From an uncultured Lachnospiraceae bacterium (GTDB taxonomy: Bacteria > Bacillota > Clostridia > Lachnospirales > Lachnospiraceae), in the NCBI GenBank assembly GCA_900550285.1, contig URRW01000002.1, positions 65,088 through 129,087 of the forward strand: DNA of 64,000 nucleotides. Reading direction: 5' to 3'. The notes below the pieces were generated by a model. The model did not search any database and was not told the DNA's origin. It saw nothing but the letters and a program-made list of their open reading frames with translations. The position numbers were made by a program, and so were the translations under genes. Shown piece after piece: positions 15,668 to 25,048 of this stretch (positions within the stretch are counted from its first letter, which is position 1; the number at the start of each line of letters is the position of its first letter).

Positions 15668-16648
15668 ATGGAAAACAACAAAAGACCGGAGAGCATGGAA
15701 CGCATCACGACCACAGCTCTCGCAGAAGCATTTATTGAGGAGCAGGTAAAAGAGATCCGCAGCCAGGTAGGCGAAAAGAAGGTATTGCTGGCACTGTCCG
15801 GCGGCGTGGATTCCTCCGTTGTTGCAGCACTGCTGATCAAGGCAATCGGAAAACAGCTCGTGTGCGTACATGTAAATCACGGACTGCTGCGCAAAGGCGA
15901 ACCGGAAGAGGTGGTAAAGGTATTCCGCGACGAGATGGACGCAAACCTGATCTATGTGGACGCCATCGACCGTTTTCTGGATAAGCTGGCAGGCGTTTGC
16001 GAACCGGAGAAGAAGCGCAAGATCATCGGCGCAGAGTTTATCCGCGTATTTGAAGAAGAGGCGCGCAAGCAGGAAGGCATCGAATTTCTGGCGCAGGGGA
16101 CGATTTATCCCGACATTATCGAGAGCGACGGCGTAAAAGCGCATCATAACGTGGGAGGCCTGCCGGAGGATCTGCAGTTCGAGCTCGTTGAGCCTTTGAA
16201 GTTTTTATATAAGGATGAAGTCCGCGTAGTCGGCAAAACGCTCGGCCTGCCGGACAACATGGTTTACCGCCAGCCCTTCCCCGGCCCCGGCCTTGGCGTG
16301 CGCTGTCTGGGCGCGATCACACGCGACCGTCTCGAGATCGTGCGCGAATCCGATGCGATCCTGCGGGAAGAATTTGCGAAAAACGGTCTGGACGGCAAGG
16401 TATGGCAGTATTTTACGGCAGTGCCGGATTTCCGTTCCGTCGGCGTGAAAAACGGAGCGCGCACCTACGCGTATCCCGTGATCCTGCGCGCGGTAAATAC
16501 CGTGGACGCAATGACCGCAACCGTGGAAAATGTGCCGTTTGAGCTGCTGGAGCACATTACGGAGCGGATTACGCATGAGGTGGAGGGCGTGAACAGAGTG
16601 CTGTATGACCTGACACCGAAGCCGTGCGGGACGATTGAGTGGGAATAA
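15668..16648 (+). CDS. guaA: GMP synthase, ATP-pyrophosphatase subunit without glutaminase domain
   Basis: This 326-residue protein contains the ATP-pyrophosphatase P-loop SGGVDSS at about residues 44-50 and the C-terminal GMP-synthase dimerisation domain (RQPFPGPGLGVR, ending KPCGTIEWE). It makes GMP from XMP. The N-terminal glutamine amidotransferase domain of ordinary bacterial GuaA (about 190 residues) is missing, and no such gene is next to it. It must use free ammonia or a separate glutaminase. The start at 15668 is best spaced from AAAGGAG; ATG 15662 is possible. The 3' end of guaA is a known attachment hotspot for genomic islands. Confidence 0.85.
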   Translation: MENNKRPESMERITTTALAEAFIEEQVKEIRSQVGEKKVLLALSGGVDSSVVAALLIKAIGKQLVCVHVNHGLLRKGEPEEVVKVFRDEMDANLIYVDAIDRFLDKLAGVCEPEKKRKIIGAEFIRVFEEEARKQEGIEFLAQGTIYPDIIESDGVKAHHNVGGLPEDLQFELVEPLKFLYKDEVRVVGKTLGLPDNMVYRQPFPGPGLGVRCLGAITRDRLEIVRESDAILREEFAKNGLDGKVWQYFTAVPDFRSVGVKNGARTYAYPVILRAVNTVDAMTATVENVPFELLEHITERITHEVEGVNRVLYDLTPKPCGTIEWE

Positions 16649-17048
16649 GTTGGAGTATCGTAAAAACCCAGCGTTATGCGGGCTTGCGGCACTTTCAAAA
16701 GTCTTTTGATAACAAATTGATAACAGTTGCATAAGAGCCATTATTCTTATAATCCGGTGGTTTTAGGGTTAGAGAATGATTGCCAAGCAGTTGTGCAACA
16801 AAGTGTTCAGAGCGATATTCTGAACGAATCCCTATTATAATTAAGCCCTTAGCTGTGGGTGTGAAACTCATGGGTAAGGGCTTTTTGTTGTTATTTTTTG
16901 GAGGTGCTTTTTTGGGGCGTAGGAAGTTCATCGTATATAGAAAGAAATAAATGGTTGTCAAATTAATGTAAAATTGGCTTATAAGAAGGAAATTTTATAT
17001 TCTCGGGTTTACACCTGTGAAAGTAAAAAATGGCTACAAGTCCAGTAT
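16649..17048. other. Gene-poor stretch after guaA
   Basis: About 400 bases have no convincing gene. Besides the terminator at 16843-16890, there is a GTTCAGA/TCTGAAC inverted repeat at 16805-16825 and a direct TTGATAACA/TTGATAACA-like pair at about 16707-16725. Since guaA 3' ends serve as integration sites, this could be residue of a lost island, but no integrase fragment was recognised. Confidence 0.35.
16843..16890 (+). terminator. Intrinsic terminator downstream of guaA
   Basis: AAGCCCTTA pairs with TAAGGGCTT across a 23-base loop, followed by TTTGTTGTTATTTTTT. The T-rich tail follows on the plus strand, so it terminates rightward transcription. Confidence 0.65.
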
Positions 17049-17420
17049 TTATGCGGGATGTAGCCATTCTCCTGTTAGAAATGATTGGTGCTGTTTTTTT
17101 GTTTCTTCTGTTTTGGTATTTTTTATTATGCTTCGCATATCTGATTTTGAGATAAATTCATAATCTGTATGAAAGCCAAATGCCTTGTGCAAGCCATCGG
17201 TCATATCGCTTCTTTTATAGGAAGGAATATAGCCGATTTCTTTTGAAAGAAGTGTTACTTGCATGGAACGAAGAGTGCCCTGAATCTCATTGCAGATATA
17301 GTTGTTTCTGAGTTTTCTGTGGATTTGAGTAGTAGTTTTTCCGCTGCTTTTTCGGTATGATCGTTTGATATAGGCATATTTGTTATCTGAATTAGCAGTA
17401 AGTGAGATATATATGCGAAT
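17049..17420 (-). pseudogene. Internally deleted IS1634-type transposase remnant
   Basis: Read leftward, the frame starts IRIYISLTANSDNKYAYIKR, then GKTTTQIHRKL, like the N terminus of IS1634-group (DDE) transposases. It continues without a stop into NYICNEIQGTLRSM and SYKRSDMTDGLHKAFGFHTD, like the C terminus of the same family. The whole catalytic core, several hundred residues with the DDE residues, is missing. The junction preserves the frame. It cannot transpose by itself but could be mobilised if its ends are intact. Terminal inverted repeats were not resolved. Confidence 0.6.
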
Positions 17421-17699
17421 TGCCCTTTTGTGATATAATTTTTCTATATCATAAAAACATATAAAAACGCACGTATTATTAAAAATGACAAAAAATAAGA
17501 CATGATTGGATTAAATAAAGGATTTTTGTGATAAGATGTTAAAAAGAAGTGTCAAATATCCGCGCAGCAAAACTTTCAATAGACCTGCGAATGTAACTGC
17601 TCGCTGGCAGGCCGGGGAACAGTTACAGTTAAAGGGAAAACCGCGGCATCTGAATGGAAAAAGGGAGAGGCTTCTGGTATAATGATGCTGTCAGGACAG

Positions 17700-17929
17700 G
17701 AAGATATTCCCAGCAGACAAGGGGAGGTAAAAAGATCTAAGAGCAGTTTCGCTATCACTTAGGGGAATCAGGTGCGAAATAGAAGCGATACCCAAAATGC
17801 CGGAGGATTCGCACTGAGATTTTAGAGGGGAAAGGAGGTTGATTGAGAAAAAAGAGGCGGTGGGATGAAGAATTTTGTAAGATGTGTGAAAAAAAGGGGG
17901 TATTAGGGAAAAAATTAGGGTGTTTTGCA
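17700..17929 (+). promoter_or_regulatory. CRISPR leader
   Basis: The A/G-rich stretch directly before the first repeat contains an inverted repeat, GTGCGAA at 17772-17778 and TTCGCAC at 17808-17814, followed by a GGGGAAAGGAGG stretch and runs of A and G up to the repeat. This layout is like that of type I-C leaders. An extended -10 (TGGTATAAT) lies at 17675-17683. All intact repeats read rightward from here and the degenerate repeat is at the far end, which agrees with the leader being at this side. Confidence 0.7.
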
Positions 17930-20900
17930 GTCGCTCCCTACGCGGGAGCGTGGATTGAAATATATTCTGGAAGTTCGTGCGGAAATCGAAGGAATTGTCG
18001 CTCCCTACGCGGGAGCGTGGATTGAAATAATCCACATCTGCCGGATTGCTGGCAGATGACTGTCGCTCCCTACGCGGGAGCGTGGATTGAAATGTTCTGC
18101 GCAGGGCAATACGGCGATTTGATAAACGTCGCTCCCTACGCGGGAGCGTGGATTGAAATGATAGTTTTGCAAACCGCTACCCGGAATATGACATCGTCGC
18201 TCCCTACGCGGGAGCGTGGATTGAAATCAATCCATTTCACCCTCTCGCCTTTGGCAAGGTCGTCGCTCCCTACGCGGGAGCGTGGATTGAAATCACTTCC
18301 GGCGGTGTTGGCAGATAATATTCTTCCGGTCGCTCCCTACGCGGGAGCGTGGATTGAAATATGGATTTCTGGGGGCTGTGTCAAAAGTATTGGCGTCGCT
18401 CCCTACGCGGGAGCGTGGATTGAAATCTCTATCCACTGCACCTTCTCTCCCCTCGCAAGGTCGCTCCCTACGCGGGAGCGTGGATTGAAATATGGCAGTA
18501 TGCCCGCTCATTTGTGGCTCTTAAGGTCGCTCCCTACGCGGGAGCGTGGATTGAAATTTTTGTACTCGGCTCTACTCGGCTCTGGCGGGAGCCTGTGAGT
18601 AGTCGCTCCCTACGCGGGAGCGTGGATTGAAATTCTTTATATCCCGCCCGCTTCGCCGCCTCTGTCGTCGCTCCCTACGCGGGAGCGTGGATTGAAATAG
18701 ACTGCTCTTTTCAGCTGAAAGGGCTGCGATCTGGTCGCTCCCTACGCGGGAGCGTGGATTGAAATATAGAATTTGTGTGCTCCCATCCATCCCAAGAAGT
18801 CGCTCCCTACGCGGGAGCGTGGATTGAAATAGTAAATGGCAATGAGTATGTGCAACGTCCTATGTCGCTCCCTACGCGGGAGCGTGGATTGAAATGGGAT
18901 TGTCCAAATGGCACAAGTACCGCGCATAGTCGCTCCCTACGCGGGAGCGTGGATTGAAATGGGGCTGTCCTCCTTTTGCCTTACTATGGCTTGTGTCGCT
19001 CCCTACGCGGGAGCGTGGATTGAAATGATGATGGATAATAATTCATTCAGGATGTACCATACTGGTCGCTCCCTACGCGGGAGCGTGGATTGAAATCCAC
19101 TTAGACTTAACCGTTTCCAATTCGCCCGCCGTCGCTCCCTACGCGGGAGCGTGGATTGAAATCTCCGGCGTCAGGTGGATATTCTCCAGCTCGTGTCGCT
19201 CCCTACGCGGGAGCGTGGATTGAAATAGCTACAGAAACCTCTGCTATAGAAACATATCAAGTCGCTCCCTACGCGGGAGCGTGGATTGAAATCACCGTGT
19301 ACGCCATAATTTTACCTCTCTCGTTCGTCGCTCCCTACGCGGGAGCGTGGATTGAAATATCCGCTGGATGCCAAGGGAATGCAGCTTGCGTAGTCGCTCC
19401 CTACGCGGGAGCGTGGATTGAAATCTGCTTGTCCGTCGGCTTGTCTCCTGCCGTATCTGTCGCTCCCTACGCGGGAGCGTGGATTGAAATTTCCATTCCG
19501 TGGACAGCTTCTCCACTCCATCAATGTCGCTCCCTACGCGGGAGCGTGGATTGAAATACGGATGCGGAAGGGGCAAAGACAGATGTCCCGTAGTCGCTCC
19601 CTACGCGGGAGCGTGGATTGAAATGAGTGCCATCAGATCCATGGTTGACCCTCCTTACGTCGCTCCCTACGCGGGAGCGTGGATTGAAATCTAAAAATAC
19701 AACTATCTGACGCAGTGATACAGCGTCGCTCCCTACGCGGGAGCGTGGATTGAAATAGTATTAAGTAGGGATTGAATGCCATCAACGACAAGTCGCTCCC
19801 TACGCGGGAGCGTGGATTGAAATCGGTTATGATTTCTCCGTTGCATGATTTAGACGTGTCGCTCCCTACGCGGGAGCGTGGATTGAAATATAAAAAAAAT
19901 GGCAATGTTTACGCATTGCTGTGTCGCTCCCTACGCGGGAGCGTGGATTGAAATATGAACAAGATAAAAATGATGCTACTAACGCCGGGTCGCTCCCTAC
20001 GCGGGAGCGTGGATTGAAATGTTATCGTCTGCGATCAGCACCACATCCACCGTCGTCGCTCCCTACGCGGGAGCGTGGATTGAAATCTTTTTCCTTTCAC
20101 GTCCCCGTTGACCAGCTCCACGTCGCTCCCTACGCGGGAGCGTGGATTGAAATTCTGAAAATAAAGAAGTCCGGGACTATGCCATGAGTCGCTCCCTACG
20201 CGGGAGCGTGGATTGAAATCGGCGGTAAAATTGAAACAGCTGATCTGGAACTGGGTCGCTCCCTACGCGGGAGCGTGGATTGAAATGCTTTCCTTTCTTT
20301 TCACAACATGTGTCTGCTACGGTCGCTCCCTACGCGGGAGCGTGGATTGAAATCACTTGTAACGGAAGATTTTCTCACTATTATTTGTCGCTCCCTACGC
20401 GGGAGCGTGGATTGAAATCCTTCTTTATTTTTCCCTGAAATCTTTGTACGAGTCGCTCCCTACGCGGGAGCGTGGATTGAAATATGTTGAAAAAATAGAA
20501 GAACGATATGAACGGCATGGTCGCTCCCTACGCGAGAGCGTGGATTGAAATCGTGAAAATTTTGGAAGAAATATCAAGCACATGGGTCGCTCCCTACGCG
20601 GGAGCGTGGATTGAAATATTACAGACAAAATTCCAAAAGGCAACGGCAGAGTAGTCGCTCCCTACGCGGGAGCGTGGATTGAAATTTGTCTGGTCTTTTC
20701 GGTTATAGTGATTTTCGCCGTCGCTCCCTACGCGGGAGCGTGGATTGAAATTTTATAGCTGATATTACACTTTAATGCCTCCGGAGTCGCTCCCTACGCG
20801 GGAGCGTGGATTGAAATCCAATTTCCGTTGCAAGCGCCGCCTTTTTAATCTGTCGCTCCCTACGCGGGAGCGTGGATTGAAATGGGAGTTGTTGGTCAGT

Positions 20901-21811
20901 TTTCCGTAGCTAATATCGGTCGCTCCCTACGCGGGAGCGTGGATTGAAATCACGGCGCGCGGCTTCGGACATGCTCTCTTTTTCAGTCGCTCCCTACGCG
21001 GGAGCGTGGATTGAAATTCTCGTTTCCTTCTCCTTCCAACGCCCTGATGGGTCGCTCCCTACGCGGGAGCGTGGATTGAAATAATCGCTCAAAATGAATC
21101 TGACATATGCTCAGAGCGTCGCTCCCTACGCGGGAGCGTGGATTGAAATGACGAGGACATGGTGCGGATACTGCTTGATCACGTCGCTCCCTACGCGGGA
21201 GCGTGGATTGAAATCAGCAATCGTGGACACTTGTTACAGAATGGTGGAAGTCGCTCCCTACGCGGGAGCGTGGATTGAAATTGGGAAAGAGCGGCTTTTT
21301 TATTGCTGATTTAGCTGGTCGCTCCCTACGCGGGAGCGTGGATTGAAATCGTCTCAGTCGATACAACAATCTCACTCTCAGACTGTCGCTCCCTACGCGG
21401 GAGCGTGGATTGAAATATTCAAAAAATGGCAACTTTACTTGTTGCCGTTGTCGCTCCCTACGCGGGAGCGTGGATTGAAATAGGAACAAATATTAACACG
21501 ATTACAGGCTTTGAAGTCGCTCCCTACGCGGGAGCGTGGATTGAAATATCTTGGTATTATCAAGTGAATGGAGGAAATTCCGTCGCTCCCTACGCGGGAG
21601 CGTGGATTGAAATGCAGACCTATCCAACGGGATAGCCGCCTCCGGACGTCGCTCCCTACGCGGGAGCGTGGATTGAAATTGCCATGAAGGCTGCCATTAA
21701 ATCTGAGATAACCGGTCGCTCCCTACGCGGGAGCGTGGATTGAAATCAGATGGATGTAATCCGGCAGGCATACGGAGAAGTCGCTCCCTACGAGGGAGCA
21801 TGAATTGAAAT
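17930..21811 (+). CRISPR. Type I-C-like CRISPR array, 59 repeats and 58 spacers
   Basis: There are 59 copies of a 32-bp repeat that starts GTCGCTCCC and ends GTGGATTGAAAT; CGCTCCC and GGGAGCG form a stem around TACGC. This repeat type is typical of subtype I-C (Cas5d-processed). Counted by hand, spacers are mostly 33-36 bases, with extremes of 32 (spacer 19), 38 (spacer 17) and 44 (spacer 10). Repeat 40 (20520-20551) has a G-to-A change in the stem. The last repeat (21780-21811) has three changes, as is usual at the trailer end. No cas gene lies anywhere in the window. The VAPYAGAWIEI frames across the array are translation artefacts. Confidence 0.98.
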
Positions 21812-22201
21812 ATGCCAACAAAACCATTGCAAAGCCGCCCCGAAAATCACTCCCCATGCGGCTGCATACATAAAGCAAAATATCTTAATAAATATGCAGC
21901 TGAAAAAGATGAAGGTAAAAATAAGATCATGAAAATCAATGTGCAGTGGGAAAAGTAAAAAGAAGAATCCCACATGCCTTGCAGATGACCCAATTCAAAA
22001 TTTTTCAACTCTCCTATCCTGACCGTAGAAATTTGTTCGATTTTCAAGGCAGATGAATGAGGGCGTACAAGCGATAAAAAACATCGCTTAGACGTATGCC
22101 GATTGAGGTCAACGAAGAAAATCGGACAAATTTCACGGTTTAGGACGTATGTCCCCTTGTACACTGAGGGGAAGGAATCTTTATACCCTAAAATACATAC
22201 A
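21812..22201. other. Non-coding stretch after the CRISPR array
   Basis: No supported gene is present. Open frames on both strands (for example 22103-22291 and 21847-22227) lack ribosome sites and overlap each other. The stretch has a conserved-looking feel, with GTACAAGCGATAAAAAACAT and a later ACTGAGGGGAAGGAAT segment, and may be a dispersed intergenic element. I could not fold it into a known RNA. Confidence 0.4.
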
Positions 22202-22271
22202 GAAAAGAAAAAAGAAGAATCTCCCATAGAAGATCAGGTATCAGAAACACTGATTTCTACGGGAGATTCTT
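22202..22271 (-). terminator. Long hairpin terminator for the four-repeat protein gene
   Basis: AAGAATCTCCC (22215-22225) pairs perfectly with GGGAGATTCTT (22261-22271). The arms continue inward through TAGAAGATCAG and CTGATTTCTA with one bulge, giving a stem of about 22 bp. On the minus strand the hairpin is followed by a T-rich tract (CTTTTTTCTTTTC), so it terminates leftward transcription from the gene ending at 22359. Confidence 0.65.
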
Positions 22272-22358
22272 ATTTAAGATTGGGAAGCTAAAAACGGTAT
22301 GTACCGACAGCTCCGTTTTATGAAAGAAATTTATTCTGCTTTGGTCATGGAAGAAAAT

Positions 22359-23396
22359 TTATACGGCGGTAATGCTGAGCGCATGCAGATATGCGTCGGA
22401 GCCGGAGCCGCAGGAAACGGAAATCTTCATGTCTTTTGTCAAAAACTTGCAGTTATTTAAGCTGCTTAAAGAATCCAGTTTAATTTCCATCTGTCCCTGA
22501 GGGGTATCCAGATAGAGCATGTCCTCCGTGGATTTTTTGTTGACGGTTCCGGTGGCGGTCAGCGGGGAAGCGCTGTTGACGCTGGCAGAGGAGCCGCTTT
22601 TGTCGCCCGTTACATTGACTGCGTGGAGATAGCCGTCGGAGCCGTTATAGAAGGAAACTTTCAGCTTGCGTCCTTCCAGAAACATGATCCCGCGGAGGGT
22701 GTTTGCAGAGTTGTCGATGACAAACTGCATCGTCCCTTCCGGGGTATCCAGATAGAGACGTCCCTCTTTGATCTTCTCCACCTTGCCGCTTACGGAAAGG
22801 TAGGCGGAATTGTCCCCGTTATTGGAGGAGGAAGAGGCAGAGCCGGTGGAATCTGAGATGCTGATGGCGTGCATGTATGCGTCGGAGCCGCGCCCGCATA
22901 CGACGCTGTACGTATTTCCGAGCACGAGGAAGGCGCAGCCTCCCATGCTTGTGGTAGAATCGAGGATGATCACCATTTCGCCCTGGGGGGTATCGAAGTG
23001 GAGCTTGTTGTCCTTCGTATCCTTGGTCAGCTTGCCGGTAATGGTCGCGGTATTTTTGGTGTCTACGGAGACGTTGCCGACCTGCGTGCCGCTGACGATC
23101 TTGGCGGCGTGGAGATAGCCGTCGGAACCGCCCGTCACATCGACGGTAACGGACTGGCCGGGCAGCAGGATCTTGCCTGCAGTGGTGTCGGTGGCATTCT
23201 CGATCTTAATTTCCATTTTGCCCTGTGGGGTGTCTAACAGCAGCATTTCGGAAGTCGTGCCGGATTTTACCGTGCCCTGTACGGTGGCAATTACCTCAGC
23301 CGCCGAAGCATCCAGCGTGTAAAGCGGGGCAAAAAGGAGTGAGCCTGTCAGGCAGACTGCCGTAAATAACTTTGTAAACCGTTTCTTTTTTATCAT
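22359..23396 (-). CDS. Secreted protein with four tandem beta-rich repeats
   Basis: This 345-residue protein starts at 23396 after GGAGG and has a classic signal peptide (KLFTAVCLTGSLLFAPLYTL, then ASAAE). The mature part is four repeats of about 70-80 residues. Each has GxV or GxL, then LDTPQGxM (or FDTPQGEM, LDTPEGTM), a strand such as EIKIEN, and a closing GSDGYLHA or GSDAYLHA/MHA. Repeats 1 and 3 carry GSDGYLHA, and repeats 2 and 4 carry GSDAY(M/L)HA. A Ser/Asn linker separates repeats 2 and 3. No named family is recognised; each unit looks like a small beta-barrel. It stands alone with its own terminator. Confidence 0.8.
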   Translation of the reverse strand: MIKKKRFTKLFTAVCLTGSLLFAPLYTLDASAAEVIATVQGTVKSGTTSEMLLLDTPQGKMEIKIENATDTTAGKILLPGQSVTVDVTGGSDGYLHAAKIVSGTQVGNVSVDTKNTATITGKLTKDTKDNKLHFDTPQGEMVIILDSTTSMGGCAFLVLGNTYSVVCGRGSDAYMHAISISDSTGSASSSSNNGDNSAYLSVSGKVEKIKEGRLYLDTPEGTMQFVIDNSANTLRGIMFLEGRKLKVSFYNGSDGYLHAVNVTGDKSGSSASVNSASPLTATGTVNKKSTEDMLYLDTPQGQMEIKLDSLSSLNNCKFLTKDMKISVSCGSGSDAYLHALSITAV

Positions 23397-23520
23397 AATA
23401 AAAAGCCTCCTGATGAAAAGGGATATGCTCCCGGTAAAGCAGGACAAGTCCTGCGGATAATGAAATGATAGCCGATTGCAGGCAGAAAAGCAAGAAAAAA
23501 CTGCCGTCGGATTTCAGGAT

Positions 23521-25011
23521 CTACATAAGCGGGGCAAACATGAGAAAGATGCTTTCCTGCATTCTTTCTTTGCGGGGACGGCTTAAAAACTGCTCGCGCG
23601 TATAGGGCGCGCAGTCGGCGATGTCTTTTTCAAAGAGGGCGGAGTAGCGCTGTACCAGCCCATTGCTGTAAAAGACGCCGCATACCTCGTCGTCTACCAT
23701 GAGGCTGCGCATATCCATGTTGACAGAGCCGATACAGCAGAGCTCTTCGTCGATGACCATGGTTTTGGCATGGATGTAGCCGTTGTATTTGTATACCTTT
23801 GCGCCGTATTCCAGAAGCTGCCCGCAGTACCAGGTAGTGACGGGATCGAGGAAAAAGCTGGCTTTGATGCCGGGGATCATCAGCTCGATCTCCACGCCGG
23901 ATGCGGCGGCAGTTTTCAGGGCGTCCAAAACGGAGGCGTCCGGGATAAAATACGGGGTCTGGATGCGGATTTTTCTGCGGGCGCTGCGCATCATGCTTAA
24001 GTAGCACATTTTGACGGCTTCGCGGTCGTTGTCTACCCCGCCGACAATAAACTGGCAGAGCCCGCCGGACTGCGCAGCCGTTCCGGAAAAATCAGGCGTG
24101 TTGGAACCAGCAGCCGCGCCGGAAGCAGCAGCATCCCCTGACGGGCAGGGCTGATCCGGAAGGACGGTCTGTGCCATGACGTTTAAGCGGGACACCGCGT
24201 CGCTGCGGCCGCTGCGCTTGACGGAGCAGAGCCAGTCGGTGAGGAAATATTTTTCCAGGACGAGGCTGCAGACGCCTTCGAGGCGCACCTGGGTATCGCG
24301 CCAGGGATTTTTGACCTTTGCCATATTGGCGTACTGCTTTCCGATGTTCATTCCGCCGATATAGGAAATTTCGTGGTCGATCACGACGATCTTGCGGTGG
24401 CTTCTGTAGTGCGTCAGATAGGGCTTTACGCGGATGACTTGCCCGCCGGCATGTGTGAGGGGGTCAAACATTTTGCGGGGCGTGGAGAGATTGGCGATAA
24501 AGTCGCACATGACGAGCACCTCTACGCCTTCGCGGGCTTTTTTTGCAAGCTCGTTTACGAACGCCTCTCCGACGGGATCGTGGTGGATCGTATAAAATTC
24601 CACATAAATACATTTTTTGGCGGAGCGGATGTCTTTGAAAAGACGCTCGTAGTGGCTTTTTCCGGAAGTAAACAGGGAAGCATCCCGGTAATGGGTCACT
24701 TCGCTTCCGTTATATACGGCGTTAAAGTGCATCACCTGCAGGTCTTCTTCGGAAAGAAAGGCGGGGGCGGGCGCTTTTTTCGGGGAAGCAGGCGCGCTGT
24801 CCGGAACCGGGGCGAGCCTTTTTTTACGGAAAAAAGCGGTCAGCTTGATCGCCATCGTACTGCCGAATACCAGATACAGGATGGCGCCCGCGTAGGGCAG
24901 GCAGACCATCACGAGCACCCACAAAAGCGCTTCGGTCGGGCTTTTGCGTTCCAGAAAAATGACCGTCAGGATGAGCAGGATATAGAGGAGAAGCAGGATT
25001 AATTTTATCAA
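23521..25011 (-). CDS. cls: Cardiolipin synthase
   Basis: This 496-residue phospholipase-D-superfamily enzyme joins two phosphatidylglycerols to cardiolipin at the membrane. Two N-terminal transmembrane segments (about 2-18 and 30-52) precede two catalytic HKD motifs: SHRKIVVID near residue 203 and IHAKTMVID near residue 412, each followed by a GG(M)N or GSVN motif. A Pro/Ala/Gly/Ser-rich insert of about 40 residues lies between the two halves. It is downstream of pgsA on the same strand, 37 bases apart, so the pair forms a phosphatidylglycerol-to-cardiolipin operon. Confidence 0.93.
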   Translation of the reverse strand: MIKLILLLLYILLILTVIFLERKSPTEALLWVLVMVCLPYAGAILYLVFGSTMAIKLTAFFRKKRLAPVPDSAPASPKKAPAPAFLSEEDLQVMHFNAVYNGSEVTHYRDASLFTSGKSHYERLFKDIRSAKKCIYVEFYTIHHDPVGEAFVNELAKKAREGVEVLVMCDFIANLSTPRKMFDPLTHAGGQVIRVKPYLTHYRSHRKIVVIDHEISYIGGMNIGKQYANMAKVKNPWRDTQVRLEGVCSLVLEKYFLTDWLCSVKRSGRSDAVSRLNVMAQTVLPDQPCPSGDAAASGAAAGSNTPDFSGTAAQSGGLCQFIVGGVDNDREAVKMCYLSMMRSARRKIRIQTPYFIPDASVLDALKTAAASGVEIELMIPGIKASFFLDPVTTWYCGQLLEYGAKVYKYNGYIHAKTMVIDEELCCIGSVNMDMRSLMVDDEVCGVFYSNGLVQRYSALFEKDIADCAPYTREQFLSRPRKERMQESIFLMFAPLM

Positions 25012-25048
25012 AAAATTGCCTCCTTTCGGAAGTTTGGGTTAAAAAAGG

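Noticed and set aside
15247..15840. Leftward 197-residue open frame opposite the peptidase remnant and guaA
   Set aside because: It is antisense to two recognised coding regions, with no ribosome site or family.
16205..16741. Leftward 178-residue frame opposite guaA
   Set aside because: It is a shadow of a GC-rich gene; guaA motifs are on the plus strand.
17574..17770. Possible cas2 or cas remnant before the CRISPR leader
   Set aside because: No Cas2 strand or C-terminal motif could be read in any frame; only a 26-residue ORF is present.
18056..21635. Many open frames with repeated VAPYAGAWIEI or SLPTRERGLK units on both strands
   Set aside because: They are translations of the CRISPR repeat and spacers, without ribosome sites.
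22869..23237. Rightward frame opposite the four-repeat protein
   Set aside because: Its repeats mirror those of the real gene, which has a signal peptide and ribosome site.
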